NCBI GenBank assembly: GCA_001600495.1
Contig: BCKE01000003.1
Span: 487,270 to 551,269, forward strand
Direction of reading: 5' to 3'
Length of the DNA: 64,000 bases
Source: Pilasporangium apinafurcum
Taxonomy: Eukaryota; Oomycota; Peronosporomycetes; Pythiales; Pythiaceae
The position numbers were made by a program, and so were the translations under genes. The notes below the pieces were generated by a model. The model made no database searches. It saw nothing but the letters and a program-made list of their open reading frames with translations, and was not told the DNA's origin. Below, one piece after another: positions 44,551 to 54,539 of this stretch. Every line of letters begins with the position of its first letter. Position 1 is the first letter of the stretch.

Positions 44551-46029
44551 TTAGAAGAAAAAAGCAGCATGCAGACCTGACAGAAGCGCCGCAACCATGC
44601 AAACCGTCACACTCATTGGCTGGTAAACCGTTGACGCCGCACTGGAGCTGCTCGATCCATCACTTGTAGTCGCTTCAGACCCAGTCGCTGCTGAGCCTTG
44701 TACCCAGTTGCCACTGGCAGTTTGTCCTGAGCATTCGTAAGCCTGGTCTTCCGATGGGCATGAAAGGCTGTCGGTACTGTCGGCTTCCCACGTTACGTCT
44801 GCGAGAGCGGCAAAGTGCTCCGGACAGGTCGGGAACGTCGTCCGGCTCGACGTGAAGTCATCCATACTGTCTTCATCAGATTCGTCAGTCGCATTGTATT
44901 GTGTGGAGAGATTGTAGTAGTTGGGCATGGGATTGTAGACGCACGTCACGTTCACATGATCACAATCCTCTGGTGAGTAGTACCCCAAACCATAGTTCTG
45001 GGCTCCGTATGTGTCAAACGGATACGGTGAATCGGCTTCCGCGTTTTCATATTCAGTCGAGTACTCGAACGCAAAACCACCGCTAAAAACGTCTCGGAAA
45101 TCCGACGAGTGCAGCCAGCCCGCCTGAAGCCACGTGCGCTGCGCCGCATACCCATCAACCGTTGGGAAACTTTTGTCCAGGCACCCAAATTCGGTCAGCA
45201 TCACTGGAATTGTCATATCGTAGGACTGAAAATCAGTCAGCAGCTTGCTGAAGCCATCAGCATCGGCGACATCTGTAACTGTGCCATCGCAGTACTGATA
45301 CGTGTTGAGTCCGTACCATTCGGCGTTTTCGTATTCATCATCGGGGTCCGTGCGACAGTTGTAGTACTTGGCGTTGACTTCACGATTATTGTCGTCAACG
45401 TCCGGATCAGCTAGGACGACTCCGACAGGAATGCTACGCAGCGTCGAGCAGCTCGCAATGTAGGCGCGCATATCACGAATGAATTTCTTTTGGCAAGGCG
45501 CATTGGTCGTAGCATTCGTCACTTCGTTGTTCACTTCATTGCCGGCACTAAAGCCTAGTACATTGTCATACTGCGCGAATGCGTTGATGATCTGCTGTCC
45601 ACGGGTTTTCAATGCGCTCGGATAGCAAGATGGGTAAGTATCCTCCGTGACAGCGCAGCCTTCACAACTGGCAGCCAAATCCACAAGTGCATACATCCCG
45701 TACGATCGCAATGCACACATGAACTTGTCGTGGGACTGGGATGGGTCAACGGCATACAACCGCACGGCATTGGCACCCGCAGCAGCCAAGTACGCGATAT
45801 CAGGTTCCCAAATATCTTGTTGGTCATCCGTGAAAAAGTCGTAGTTGTTGACGTTTAGTTCACCTGTATTGGGACGAGGGTAGTAGTCAATGCCACGCGC
45901 GCTAAAGTATTCACCCGTGTTTTTATTGAACATTTTGTAGCCCTTGATGGTGATTGGGTCGGTGTACGCCTGTACGGATACAGCAAGCGCCGCCGCAGAC
46001 GTAGCAATGAGCACTTTTGAGAGCTGCAT
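44551..46029 (-). CDS. GH72 beta-1,3-glucanosyltransferase-like, copy 3 (intronless)
   Basis: One exon, 492 aa from the ATG at 46029 (signal peptide MQLSKVLIATSAAALAVSVQ). Motifs: SARGIDYYPRPNTGELN, NAVRLYAVDPSQSHD, GNEVNNEV, PVMLTEFGC. The C-terminal Cys module (CPSEDQAYECSGQ) precedes a Ser-rich linker and a hydrophobic end (VCMVAALLSGLHAAFFF), fitting a GPI signal. Many blocks are close to copy 1 at DNA level, for example the segment around 45195-45240 and 40375-40420, showing recent common origin or exchange. Confidence 0.92.
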   Translation of the reverse strand: MQLSKVLIATSAAALAVSVQAYTDPITIKGYKMFNKNTGEYFSARGIDYYPRPNTGELNVNNYDFFTDDQQDIWEPDIAYLAAAGANAVRLYAVDPSQSHDKFMCALRSYGMYALVDLAASCEGCAVTEDTYPSCYPSALKTRGQQIINAFAQYDNVLGFSAGNEVNNEVTNATTNAPCQKKFIRDMRAYIASCSTLRSIPVGVVLADPDVDDNNREVNAKYYNCRTDPDDEYENAEWYGLNTYQYCDGTVTDVADADGFSKLLTDFQSYDMTIPVMLTEFGCLDKSFPTVDGYAAQRTWLQAGWLHSSDFRDVFSGGFAFEYSTEYENAEADSPYPFDTYGAQNYGLGYYSPEDCDHVNVTCVYNPMPNYYNLSTQYNATDESDEDSMDDFTSSRTTFPTCPEHFAALADVTWEADSTDSLSCPSEDQAYECSGQTASGNWVQGSAATGSEATTSDGSSSSSAASTVYQPMSVTVCMVAALLSGLHAAFFF

Positions 46030-47894
46030 CCTGGATATAAGGAAGAGTCTATTGTAGGGAATTTGATCAGTCGTTCTGCAGATCAAATTGGAGAATGGGC
46101 CGGAACAGAGTGCGCATGTAAGTGAGTGCTTCGTTGAGTTGCGTTGCTGCTGTTGGACTCGGAAAGATACTAAATGAGCGAGGTAGAGACACTCATCTCA
46201 TTCTTTGTCCCACATCTCAGTCTTGTGAGCTGCGTAGAAATTCAAGAAATACAGTCTAAATGGATTGATTTTTGTCCAATAGTATTTGAAATTAGTCGAA
46301 CTGACTACCTAGATTTACCTTATAGGTTCTTTAACTTGATTTGATTAAAATTTGATCAAAATAAGGGTTGATATAGTAGCTGGTAGGCAAACCCATCTAA
46401 AGTATTGAGTGCTCGCGAATTTTGCAGGATTTTGTGCTGGACATAGCATTGTTGTCAGGCTTTGCCTGCATCTTCCAGGTTCTTAGCCTAAGTGATATTG
46501 TGAAGATTGTAAACATTATGGAAATTTTGGCATTGACGCCAAATGGACATACAATGAGATACCATTTGGGTGCTATCCATGACCCAAACACACACTGTCT
46601 CAATCTCTCTCTTCCCAAAATGATGGTTAGAGATGAATTTTGACACGAGTGGCTGAGTGAGAACCAAGAGCAATTGCATCTGCTTCTCTGAAATAACAAG
46701 TTCTAGGCTGATCAATCCCTCGTAAGAGCAGATTGCTATCCACGCCTTTTTTTTCAAATAGAGCGAAAAATCCAACAAGATTGTAGTTGATCCATGAGAT
46801 GTATCAACTGCGCAAGAGTTTGATCATACGTCAGCGGTGCTCCGCAGTCCGATGATGACTCTGATCTCGACCAATTAATATCCAGGTAATGAGAAACTTA
46901 ATTACAAGGGAGTCTCTCTATCTCACTTACTTGCTGTTAATTTTCTGTCTTCGCGTTGTTATTCGTCATACTTTACACGAGGTACAAGCTTCGATATGGT
47001 TGCACTCTACAACTCATCAGTTATGAAGCAATGGGAAGGTGAATCACAACGGATCATTTCGATAGCACGAAGACGACAAATACGCAACAAATAGTCGTCG
47101 TCGTACATTGCAGATGAATATGCACGCAGCTCTACACTTCCCTGTTTTATTACTCTGCATATCATCCATAGCTGTAGACTTTCAAGTGTAGCCTCGTGAC
47201 TGTCATCTATCTTACTTGTCAATCTCACGACATCGATTTCAGTCGAAAGACATGAGTGTGTATGTATCCTTGCTAAAGTTAGATGCATGATATCTCTTGA
47301 AACCATTAAAGGGTGGGATCTTCAAGGGACGGTTAACACCAGAGCTATCTCAAGCACTAGCAGGCACAGAATACAGTTGTATGATCTTGAATTGATTGAT
47401 GGCTGTTCGGGACAAGGAATGGATGTTATTCCATCATCCCGACACCGAGATTGATAAAGATCCACAATTGGTTCTTGTCGAGTTTCATCAAGCAAGCGAG
47501 TACCCGATCTTGTACGACACAAAGCATCGCTATCGACTGCCTTCCTAGATAGTGAAGGCATTACCGACATTGGATCCAGCTCCAAGTACAACAAGGCAAG
47601 GTTATCCAGATTGGCGGAAATGGTATGTAGAGACCAGATCTCGAGGATAGTGGTTACCAATTTGTGTACGGACTCTTCGCGCAAATGTGTAAAGTGCGTA
47701 GCGTTCAAGTCGTAATTCACGCTGATCAACAATTCCATCAAGACAATATTGAAGACATGGAAGCGGAAGAACGCTAAGAAGACCTCTCGTCTCGTATTTA
47801 ACGTCTTCGTTGTCAGAAAAAATGGAGAGAAGGCAGGAGTGCTTAAAGGACTCCGATCTCCGAAAGGATCAAAAGGCGCAAGATAGATAAACCA
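46030..47894. other. Long gene-poor stretch with broken frames
   Basis: About 1.9 kb. Several 60-140 codon frames on both strands (for example minus 47741-47322) have no domain signal and poor codon structure. Given the TnpB-like relic that follows on the plus strand, I read it as eroded transposon and spacer DNA. Confidence 0.45.
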
Positions 47895-48070
47895 AGTTCG
47901 AACAACATCTTGAAAGTGAAACTATATCCAACGAAGGAACAGAAACAATTTCTCAAGAAGACGTTTAGTACTAGAAAATCTTGGAGTGTCCTCACTGCAA
48001 GTTCGTCCTTGATAGAGATGTTAACGCTGCTAGGAACATCTTTCTCAAGAATGAACATCCATACACCTGA
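47895..48070 (+). pseudogene. Internally deleted TnpB/Fanzor-like relic, copy B
   Basis: Two parts of one nuclease family sit side by side in different frames. The frame around 47910 reads NNILKVKLYPTKEQKQFLKK, the typical TnpB N-terminal strand and helix (K..LYPT.EQ...L...F). At 47981-48070 another frame reads LECPHCKFVLDRDVNAARNI then FLKNEHPYT and a stop, the zinc-ribbon CPHC plus the RuvC-III DRDVNAARNI. Roughly 300 or more residues of core are missing between them. This is a dead copy that shows what family the surrounding repeats came from. Confidence 0.75.
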
Positions 48071-48215
48071 ACTCATCGAGTCCAGATATCGAAGGTGCTT
48101 ACTTCGCGGTCGTCTAGCCTTAGCTAGTCAGTTCGGATCAAAAGAAAAAACAGGAGATCCTCCCTGAGTCACTCGTACTTTACTATCTCGCATGAAGTCT
48201 TGAGGTGTACTCACC
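48035..48215 (+). repeat. TnpB-like 3' end repeat, shared with 41588-41775
   Basis: About 180 bp starting at aacatctttctcaagaatga aligns to the reverse complement of 41588-41775. It spans the last codons of the relic and its 3' flank. The two copies are inverted relative to each other and flank GH72 copies 2 and 3. Confidence 0.75.
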
Positions 48216-48563
48216 TTTTTGCTTTGATGATAATTCCCAAAAAATCAATTTTCAGCCAATCAGATGGCTAGTTGCTCAGCAAATTGTGCCACTCAAGAAA
48301 TTCCGGATACACGAAAGATTCGAAAAAGAGTGATGGTCAGAAGTGCAACCTACGTAGCCACAGCCCACAAGCGTCTCCTCGAAATCCCGGCCACTCTCCC
48401 GCCACGACGAACAAGGAAGGAGCGAGGAACACCACAGCAGACGGAAGCGCAACATCATGACGGTAAGAAGCGAGAAAGAGAGTTTGTTCAGTGAAAAATT
48501 TCTATATCTAGATGGACGGGTATGTGGGTTTTATGGGGGAAAAAAATTTGGCTTACGTTCAAC
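48216..48563. other. Intergenic upstream of the acidic protein
   Basis: 348 bp. A plus-strand frame from an ATG at 48264 is open for 76 codons (Arg/Thr-rich, no domain) and is not called. The rest is promoter-like sequence with a short A tract at 48539-48545. Confidence 0.4.
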
Positions 48564-49278
48564 ATGGCTGCGGATGGTGTAAACCAACTAGGAGGTAGCA
48601 GCGACTACAACAGATACAAGAGAGAAAAAAGTGAGTGAACCGTTGAAGAAGCAACCAACGGATGAACATCCAGAGGTGAATGACGATGAAACTGTCGAAG
48701 AAGAAGACCAGGAAGCGGGGGACGATGAAGAGACGGTAGACGATGATACTGCTGATGACGACGAAGACGCTGATGGGGATGCAAGTGCGGAGGATGATCA
48801 AGAGGAATCAGTAGAAGAAGAGGAAGAAGATGGAGGGGAAGGTGAAGATGAGGAGGAGGGGGATGGCGATGATGATGATGGAGAAGGCAAGGGCAAGGAA
48901 GAAGTGGGCTTATCGTATCTTTACACAAACTTTGAGGTAAGATCGATGTAAAATTTGTCTAATTCTGAGAGTTTGACAGGAGATGACTGATATAGTGAGC
49001 TGAATTGTTATACAGGATGACGAGAACGATGAAGACTTTGTAGATGATGGTGCTGCAGCAGATGATGACGAGGATGAAGATGCAGCAGATGACGACGACG
49101 ATGGAGAAGGTGATGACAATTATGAGGAAGAAGAGGGTGATGATGATGAAGAAGACAAAGATGGTCCTCCAGGTAAGAAATTATCTACTAACAGCCGACG
49201 TTATATGTCTCCTTCTAATTGTTTGTGTATATCCACCATCGTCTTCACCTTTGCATAGCAAAAAAGCAAAAGAACTAA
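48564..49278 (+). CDS. Highly acidic Asp/Glu-repeat protein
   Basis: Proposed exons 48564-48630, 48674-48936, 49016-49172 and 49259-49278 give 168 aa: MAADGVNQLGG start, basic YKREK, then about 130 residues dominated by Asp and Glu with a short LSYLYTNFE island, ending DKDGPPAKKQKN (possible NLS). The phases agree, but intron 1 would be only 43 nt; the acidic frame has no ATG of its own. The low-complexity acid tract resembles histone-chaperone-like or nucleolar proteins, without a recognisable fold. Function unknown. Confidence 0.55.
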
Positions 49279-49514
49279 ATCCAAAAGAACTAGTATTAGA
49301 TCGCAGAGTTTATGAGTGTGAGGGCGGAAAAAATGAACGAAGAGAGATACGGGGTCGCCGAGATTTTCTTTATCATGCAATGTCGGATTTTGGCTTTTAT
49401 ATATTGCATTAATTTCGCTCATCTGCTCGTTGCAACTGCACAAAAAGCACCAACAGACGATCGTCTGGTTATGGCGAAAAAAACGAACTTTGGGTGTAAG
49501 GTTACAGCCTTCTT

Positions 49515-50388
49515 TTATCCGACCATCGTTCGCTTTCGACCTCGCAATCGCACCTGGCCAAGCTTATGAAAAATAGAGTCTGCTCGACGCGAACAAGCCT
49601 TATAGGCACGGAGCACCTCGGCCACCTGAAGCAAAGGATCAAATGTCAGTATAATATCAGAAAAGCACGAGTAAAAGGTAGTGATGCTATCGTACAAGTA
49701 GTTCGGACTGGACATGTGTGCTATTAAATGCGCGTTCCATCACGTACAAATCCACAGCTTTGTCTTCCGGCAATGGCTGCGTGTTAGCCAAGCCAAAGTC
49801 AATCATGGTCTACGACAAGTTTCATGCACAATTAGCTCAAGCCGATAACAACCATGATCGACGCCAAAACAAACCACTTCTTTCGCGTCGACATTGCGCA
49901 GTAACATATTCGACGTGGTCAAGTCGCCATGAACGATATCGGCATCATGCATTCTCGCAATGGCCACACCGATCTGATAAGCCAGTGCCAGTGCAGCTTC
50001 GCCATATTGCGGATCTGCCACGTAAACATGATCACAAAAGGTGAGCATGGCATCAACGAATGTTCTTGTTTAGCATCTTTACAGTACCTTTCTGATAGGA
50101 ACGACGCAGGTACTCCTTGACGCTCCCGCCTTCGATCTTTTCGGTATACAAGCGTCCCTTCTCTTCGTCGATGAGATAGATACAGGGCGTCACAACACCA
50201 GCTTTACGACATTTGATGATGCAGCGTGCTTCCTGCACGAGCCGGCGGTGCGACAGTTTCTTGTCGAGCACTGGTAGACGGTAATTTTTTTTGACACGTT
50301 CTTTGACGATGCATGGACGGCCGCAGAATTGTGTCTCGTACACTTTCGCCTCGGCACCCTGCCCGATGAGTTTCCACTCCGTTTCCAT
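49515..50388 (-). CDS. BUD32: Bud32/TP53RK kinase of the KEOPS complex
   Basis: Four exons on the minus strand (50388-50088, 50014-49875, 49809-49696, 49625-49515) give 221 aa, the usual size of this minimal kinase. Motifs: [32 protein letters not shown], the catalytic [31 protein letters not shown] and the C-terminal [12 protein letters not shown] that is diagnostic for Bud32. Within KEOPS it supports t6A modification of tRNA position 37. Introns are 73, 65 and 70 nt. I chose the ATG at 50388 because it directly precedes the conserved start. Confidence 0.95.
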
Positions 50389-50557
50389 GCTGATCGATGT
50401 GAGTCCTAAAATGATCCGCTCATGTCCAACCAATAACCTTTAAAAATCAATGATGTGCAAAGCAATCAAGGTAAATTCAAATATCTGATTATAGAGGTAA
50501 ATAGGAAGCAATGGGTTCAATTGAGACACGAAAAGACGCGAGCCAAACTTGAGGTCG

Positions 50558-53500
50558 ATGTTGGCCTACACGAGCAATGTCTTCCCACTTAATCGTAAGT
50601 GCATCTAACTCTCCTTTTGTTCCGTATTACCATAAGTGTGAGATACTGCTCTGATTAATATGGTTGTACATATGTCATTGCGTTAGCACAAGTACTTAAT
50701 GCAAGCGGGTTACCTTGGGCCACAATTGTTCAACCGCTCACAGATGATGAAGAGTCATCAGTAACAGGTCAGCAGAGTGATAACGTGCAACAACAACGCA
50801 AGACGAAAGAAAAACGCGATGTTGTTGAGTCTAAGCGGCCGTGTGGCAATTTTGCACGCTGTGAAAGCTGCCGGGCGTTCCTGAATCCAACTTGTTCAAT
50901 TCATCATCAAGCGTAAGGCGAACCGTACATTTTATAAAATTACCTACCAAAGAAGGCAGTGAAAATAAATGTTAGTTGGTCTGTATTATAGATGGAGATG
51001 CTCAATGTGTGATCGTCTCAATTCGTTGCTGGAATACGACAACGCCGAGGCAACAATCTACCGACAGATGATGCATATGGATTTGGAATTGGAGATCCCA
51101 CTTGGTTCACCAGGATCCAATGCGAAATGGTGTGGGTGATCGCTGCGACTACAATTTTTGCTTTCAGTAGTTGTTTAGATGTTTACCTTTAAACTGTGCT
51201 ATCCTCCGTTCAGGTTTAACGACCCCAATGCATTGACATTGGGTAGCTCAGAGCCTACTTCTTATGAAGAGAGGGAAGGTCGATTCGTAGTTTTATTTGT
51301 GATAGATGAAACTGGTCGTCCAGAGTTCCAGGAACTCGTTCGGAATGCCCTCATTGCTTCAATCCAAGACCTTCATGATGATACCTATATAGGCGAGTTT
51401 GCATAATCAATCATTGTCTTCATCAAGGCAATATCACTTAGACCAAGTAACTAAACGGGTTACGTATGCAGGAATCATGACATTCTCGGATCGCATTGGA
51501 ATTCTTGACTTTAATAGTCCCTCCGTATCAATGAACTATTATGCTGTTGAAGATGGAAGTGGAGAAAAAGAAAACATAACTCCACGAGAAACAAGGTGTA
51601 GATTAACAAAAGTCGTGCACAAGGACTCGTTTTTGATTAGACTGGGCTCAGTCAGAGCCAAGGTAGTCAAAAGCCTTGAGCATATGGATATGTATTCAGC
51701 AGCATCAAAGAGCAAACGGTGCGTACTGTGTTCTCTATCGTGCTAATTGTTGTGTATAATGATATAACTGCTGTGTGGACTATTCAACAGGTGTCTTGGT
51801 ACGGCTTTACAAAATTTCTTGATGATGATGAGCACAGCAGAGGAAAAAAAATCACAAGCGTTGCAATACGTACAGTGCATGATATTGCTCAATGGCATCC
51901 CAAATCATGATGTTGGCGCTTTGAATGGTAACGAATTAGTATCAAATTAGCAAAACGCTCGCGCTCCTTCTCATTTGCACATATTACTTGTGTTAGAGGA
52001 TCGTTACATTACCCAATCTGGACGCGAACTATTCACGCCATGCTCACCATTTTACGAGAAATTTGCACAGGACGCCAAAGCAGCATGGCAGGCTGGCGAC
52101 AGTCTGATCGATATTTGCTTTAACATATTTGCAGTCGCTGATTTTAGCTATCTGGATTTGGCATCCCTAGCATCATTGGCTACTCTGACCGGTGGGCAAG
52201 TTGTATATTATGATTCCACCGACACAGCAGCCTTACCTCAGGACTTGCACCGCTGTCTGACCAAGCGCAGCGCGTTTGATGTAAGTTTGTTTTTACGTCA
52301 CAGTAGCTGCCTTGTACTGACATTATAGTATGTCAATTAAGTGTTCGCTTCACATGATCAGCTCACAGGACATTATAGTCGGCGATATTGCATTAAATAA
52401 CCATTCGCAGCAACACAGTGGGTTGCTCTCCATCTTTCGCTGGTGGAACTCTTATCAACAGATGCACGAATGGTCCACTTGGCGCTCGTTCTGCGATACA
52501 AATACAAACATTGTTATCGAGTGGGCTTTTGCTTCTCAAGAAGGTTTTCCCACGACGATGGAACGACTCCCAACTCTGCAGTTGTGCATTGTGCAAACTC
52601 AATTTGTGGCAGTTGCTACAAAAGGAGGAGAAAATACTAAACTGCTACCGAAGACAACACTTCGCATCGTCACTTCACAAGTAAGAGCTTACCCGTCTTT
52701 GTGTACTCTTTACAAGCAATAGTATGCGCTTCTAAACTGACGACTGCATAGATTGGTATCGCGCTTACAGTTAAAGAGTATCAAGACTGCGCACAGCTTG
52801 ACACATTGATGACCTACTTGACATTTAAATCGCTAGCGTTGAAGAATCACACCGAAGATCCTGACATTGTCCGCCAATTCTTAGCGGAGTGGCTGGGCAA
52901 TTTCTTGGCACGCTACCATGAGACGCAACATCCAGAGAAGGAACTGACCAATATTGATGCTGGATTTGAAACTAATGCATCATCGTCTTTTCGATGGCTA
53001 ACGCGCTACGTCTTTGGTCTAATGAACACCCGTGCATTCGCTCGCTTCATTTCCGTACACCCTGATGTTCAAGTATTTTACTCTGCATTGCTCACGTATG
53101 TCAGTTGGCTTATCGATCGGAATAGTTGTTCAAAGGCTAAGGTTCGGGTATGTCGCTGTAGGCAAATTCCACTGGAACACATTTGCAGTGTCTTGTACCC
53201 GCAACTCATTGCGTTCAAATCACCGGATCAGATTAAATGCGACCGCATTCCTTTGTCTCAGTTGGCAATAATGAAAAGGTACAAAAACGAAGAAGAGCAA
53301 TTTCGTTTGCAGGCGACCAATGTATAACCGCTTCACTGTGCTCTGTTATGATATTTCTATCGTAGCGAAGCGTCGCTCTTCCTCCTCGATGCGTATTTCT
53401 CCGTCGTACTCCTCTACAAAAATCAAGACTCAATGTTACCGTTCCCACCACCGCATAACAGTATGTTGTCTGTCTGTTACTTCATCATTGGATATTCCTT

Positions 53501-53883
53501 TTTCGTCTCCAACTCCATATTGATTTATCTTGTTGATACTATGTGCAGCGATTGTTCGCCAAATGTTTGAAAGTCGACTGCATAACACCCGAATCGTACC
53601 AAAAGCAATGATGATCTCAGAAGTCCACCAGCATACTACAAATGCATCTCCAAACTCGCAATTCTTGTTGGACATGAGATACTTCAATGCCTTGCTTATA
53701 GACGAATGTGGTCATGCAGGAATAGATTATGCATCGTTTGTTCAAACGATCCGCCTGGCAGCCGTCAAACGGTTGCGACAACGCCAACAGAACCAACGCC
53801 AACCCTCGCACGTACTACCAGCAGACCATTTGAAAAGAGAGAGAGCATCAGCATTTAACGAGTATCCTGATGAGCAAGTCTAA
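50558..53883 (+). CDS. Sec24-like COPII coat protein
   Basis: Twelve exons: 50558-50594, 50687-50912, 50992-51129, 51214-51392, 51472-51718, 51791-51927, 51997-52280, 52342-52680, 52752-53095, 53162-53278, 53366-53460, 53549-53883; 825 aa. In order: LPWATIVQPL, a zinc finger (RCESCRAFLNPTC ... WRCSMC), the trunk (FVVLFVIDETGR, GIMTFSDRIGILDF, CLGTALQNFL, DLASLASLATLTGGQVVYY), a beta-sandwich (FDCSLHMISS), a helical domain and a gelsolin-like end (EASLFLLDAYFSVVLLYKNQ). Sec24 selects cargo at ER exit sites. The N-terminal Pro/Gln-rich extension of typical Sec24 is short here. Intron 4 (51393-51471) uses a GC donor. The first exon is the least certain. Confidence 0.83.
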
Positions 53884-54539
53884 TGAAAATTGATTCGTTT
53901 GCGATACAAAAAAACTCTAAATGAAATTATATAATAGCGCCCGGAATGTAATGGGTCTCCATTACATATCCGACCCATAGGGTCTGAAAGCAGTTGTTTA
54001 TTGTTTACGATTATGTTCGAATTGGACACTCGAAATCAGTCATTCATTTCACTTTCTAGATAGCTTTATTAAGACAATAATTCAGTTCCTAATTTTCCTT
54101 CAAAAGAGTAAGTCTCTTTCGGTTTTCCTCTTTTCTTTCCTCTTGATTGACGACGTTCGTCGCCAATCAATTGCACTTCCTCACTGCATAACAGTGTAAG
54201 CCAGTAAAAGGGTTACCCTTTTACAACCTGAAGAGAAATGACAAGTGTTCTCTTGTGCTTTATCGCAGCAATGCGTTTGAAGTGGCAATTATCGTCTACC
54301 ACCGCATTCGTGTGGGGCCTGGACAGCCTGCTAAGGCATTAGAACCGGTTCGTCGAGAAAAAAATGGTAGCAGTCTCCTAGAAATTTGTAGAATAAATAG
54401 GGTGACATTCTCGATAATAAAGGTAATAATATAGACAAATACTGCATCCACATTTCACGCAAAGTTTGGCAAATATTCATCAAGAATACACTAGAAAGTT
54501 ACGCATAGCTACACATATAACACCCTATCCTCTTGAAGT
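53884..54539. other. Intergenic with two small hairpins
   Basis: 656 bp between the Sec24-like stop and lipase 1 stop (convergent). Two clean hairpins occur: 53946-53967 (9-bp arms atgtaatgg/ccattacat, 4-nt loop) and 54204-54224 (9-bp arms gtaaaaggg/cccttttac, 3-nt loop). A third, imperfect one lies around 54144-54172. A 40-codon coding-like patch at about 54270-54400 (VAIIVYHRIRVGPGQP) could not be linked to a gene. Confidence 0.5.

Noticed and set aside
47322-47741. 139-codon minus-strand frame
   Set aside because: The start context is weak and no family is visible; it lies in transposon-like debris.
48264-48494. 76-codon plus-strand Arg/Thr-rich frame
   Set aside because: No domain and a probable position in the upstream region of the acidic gene.
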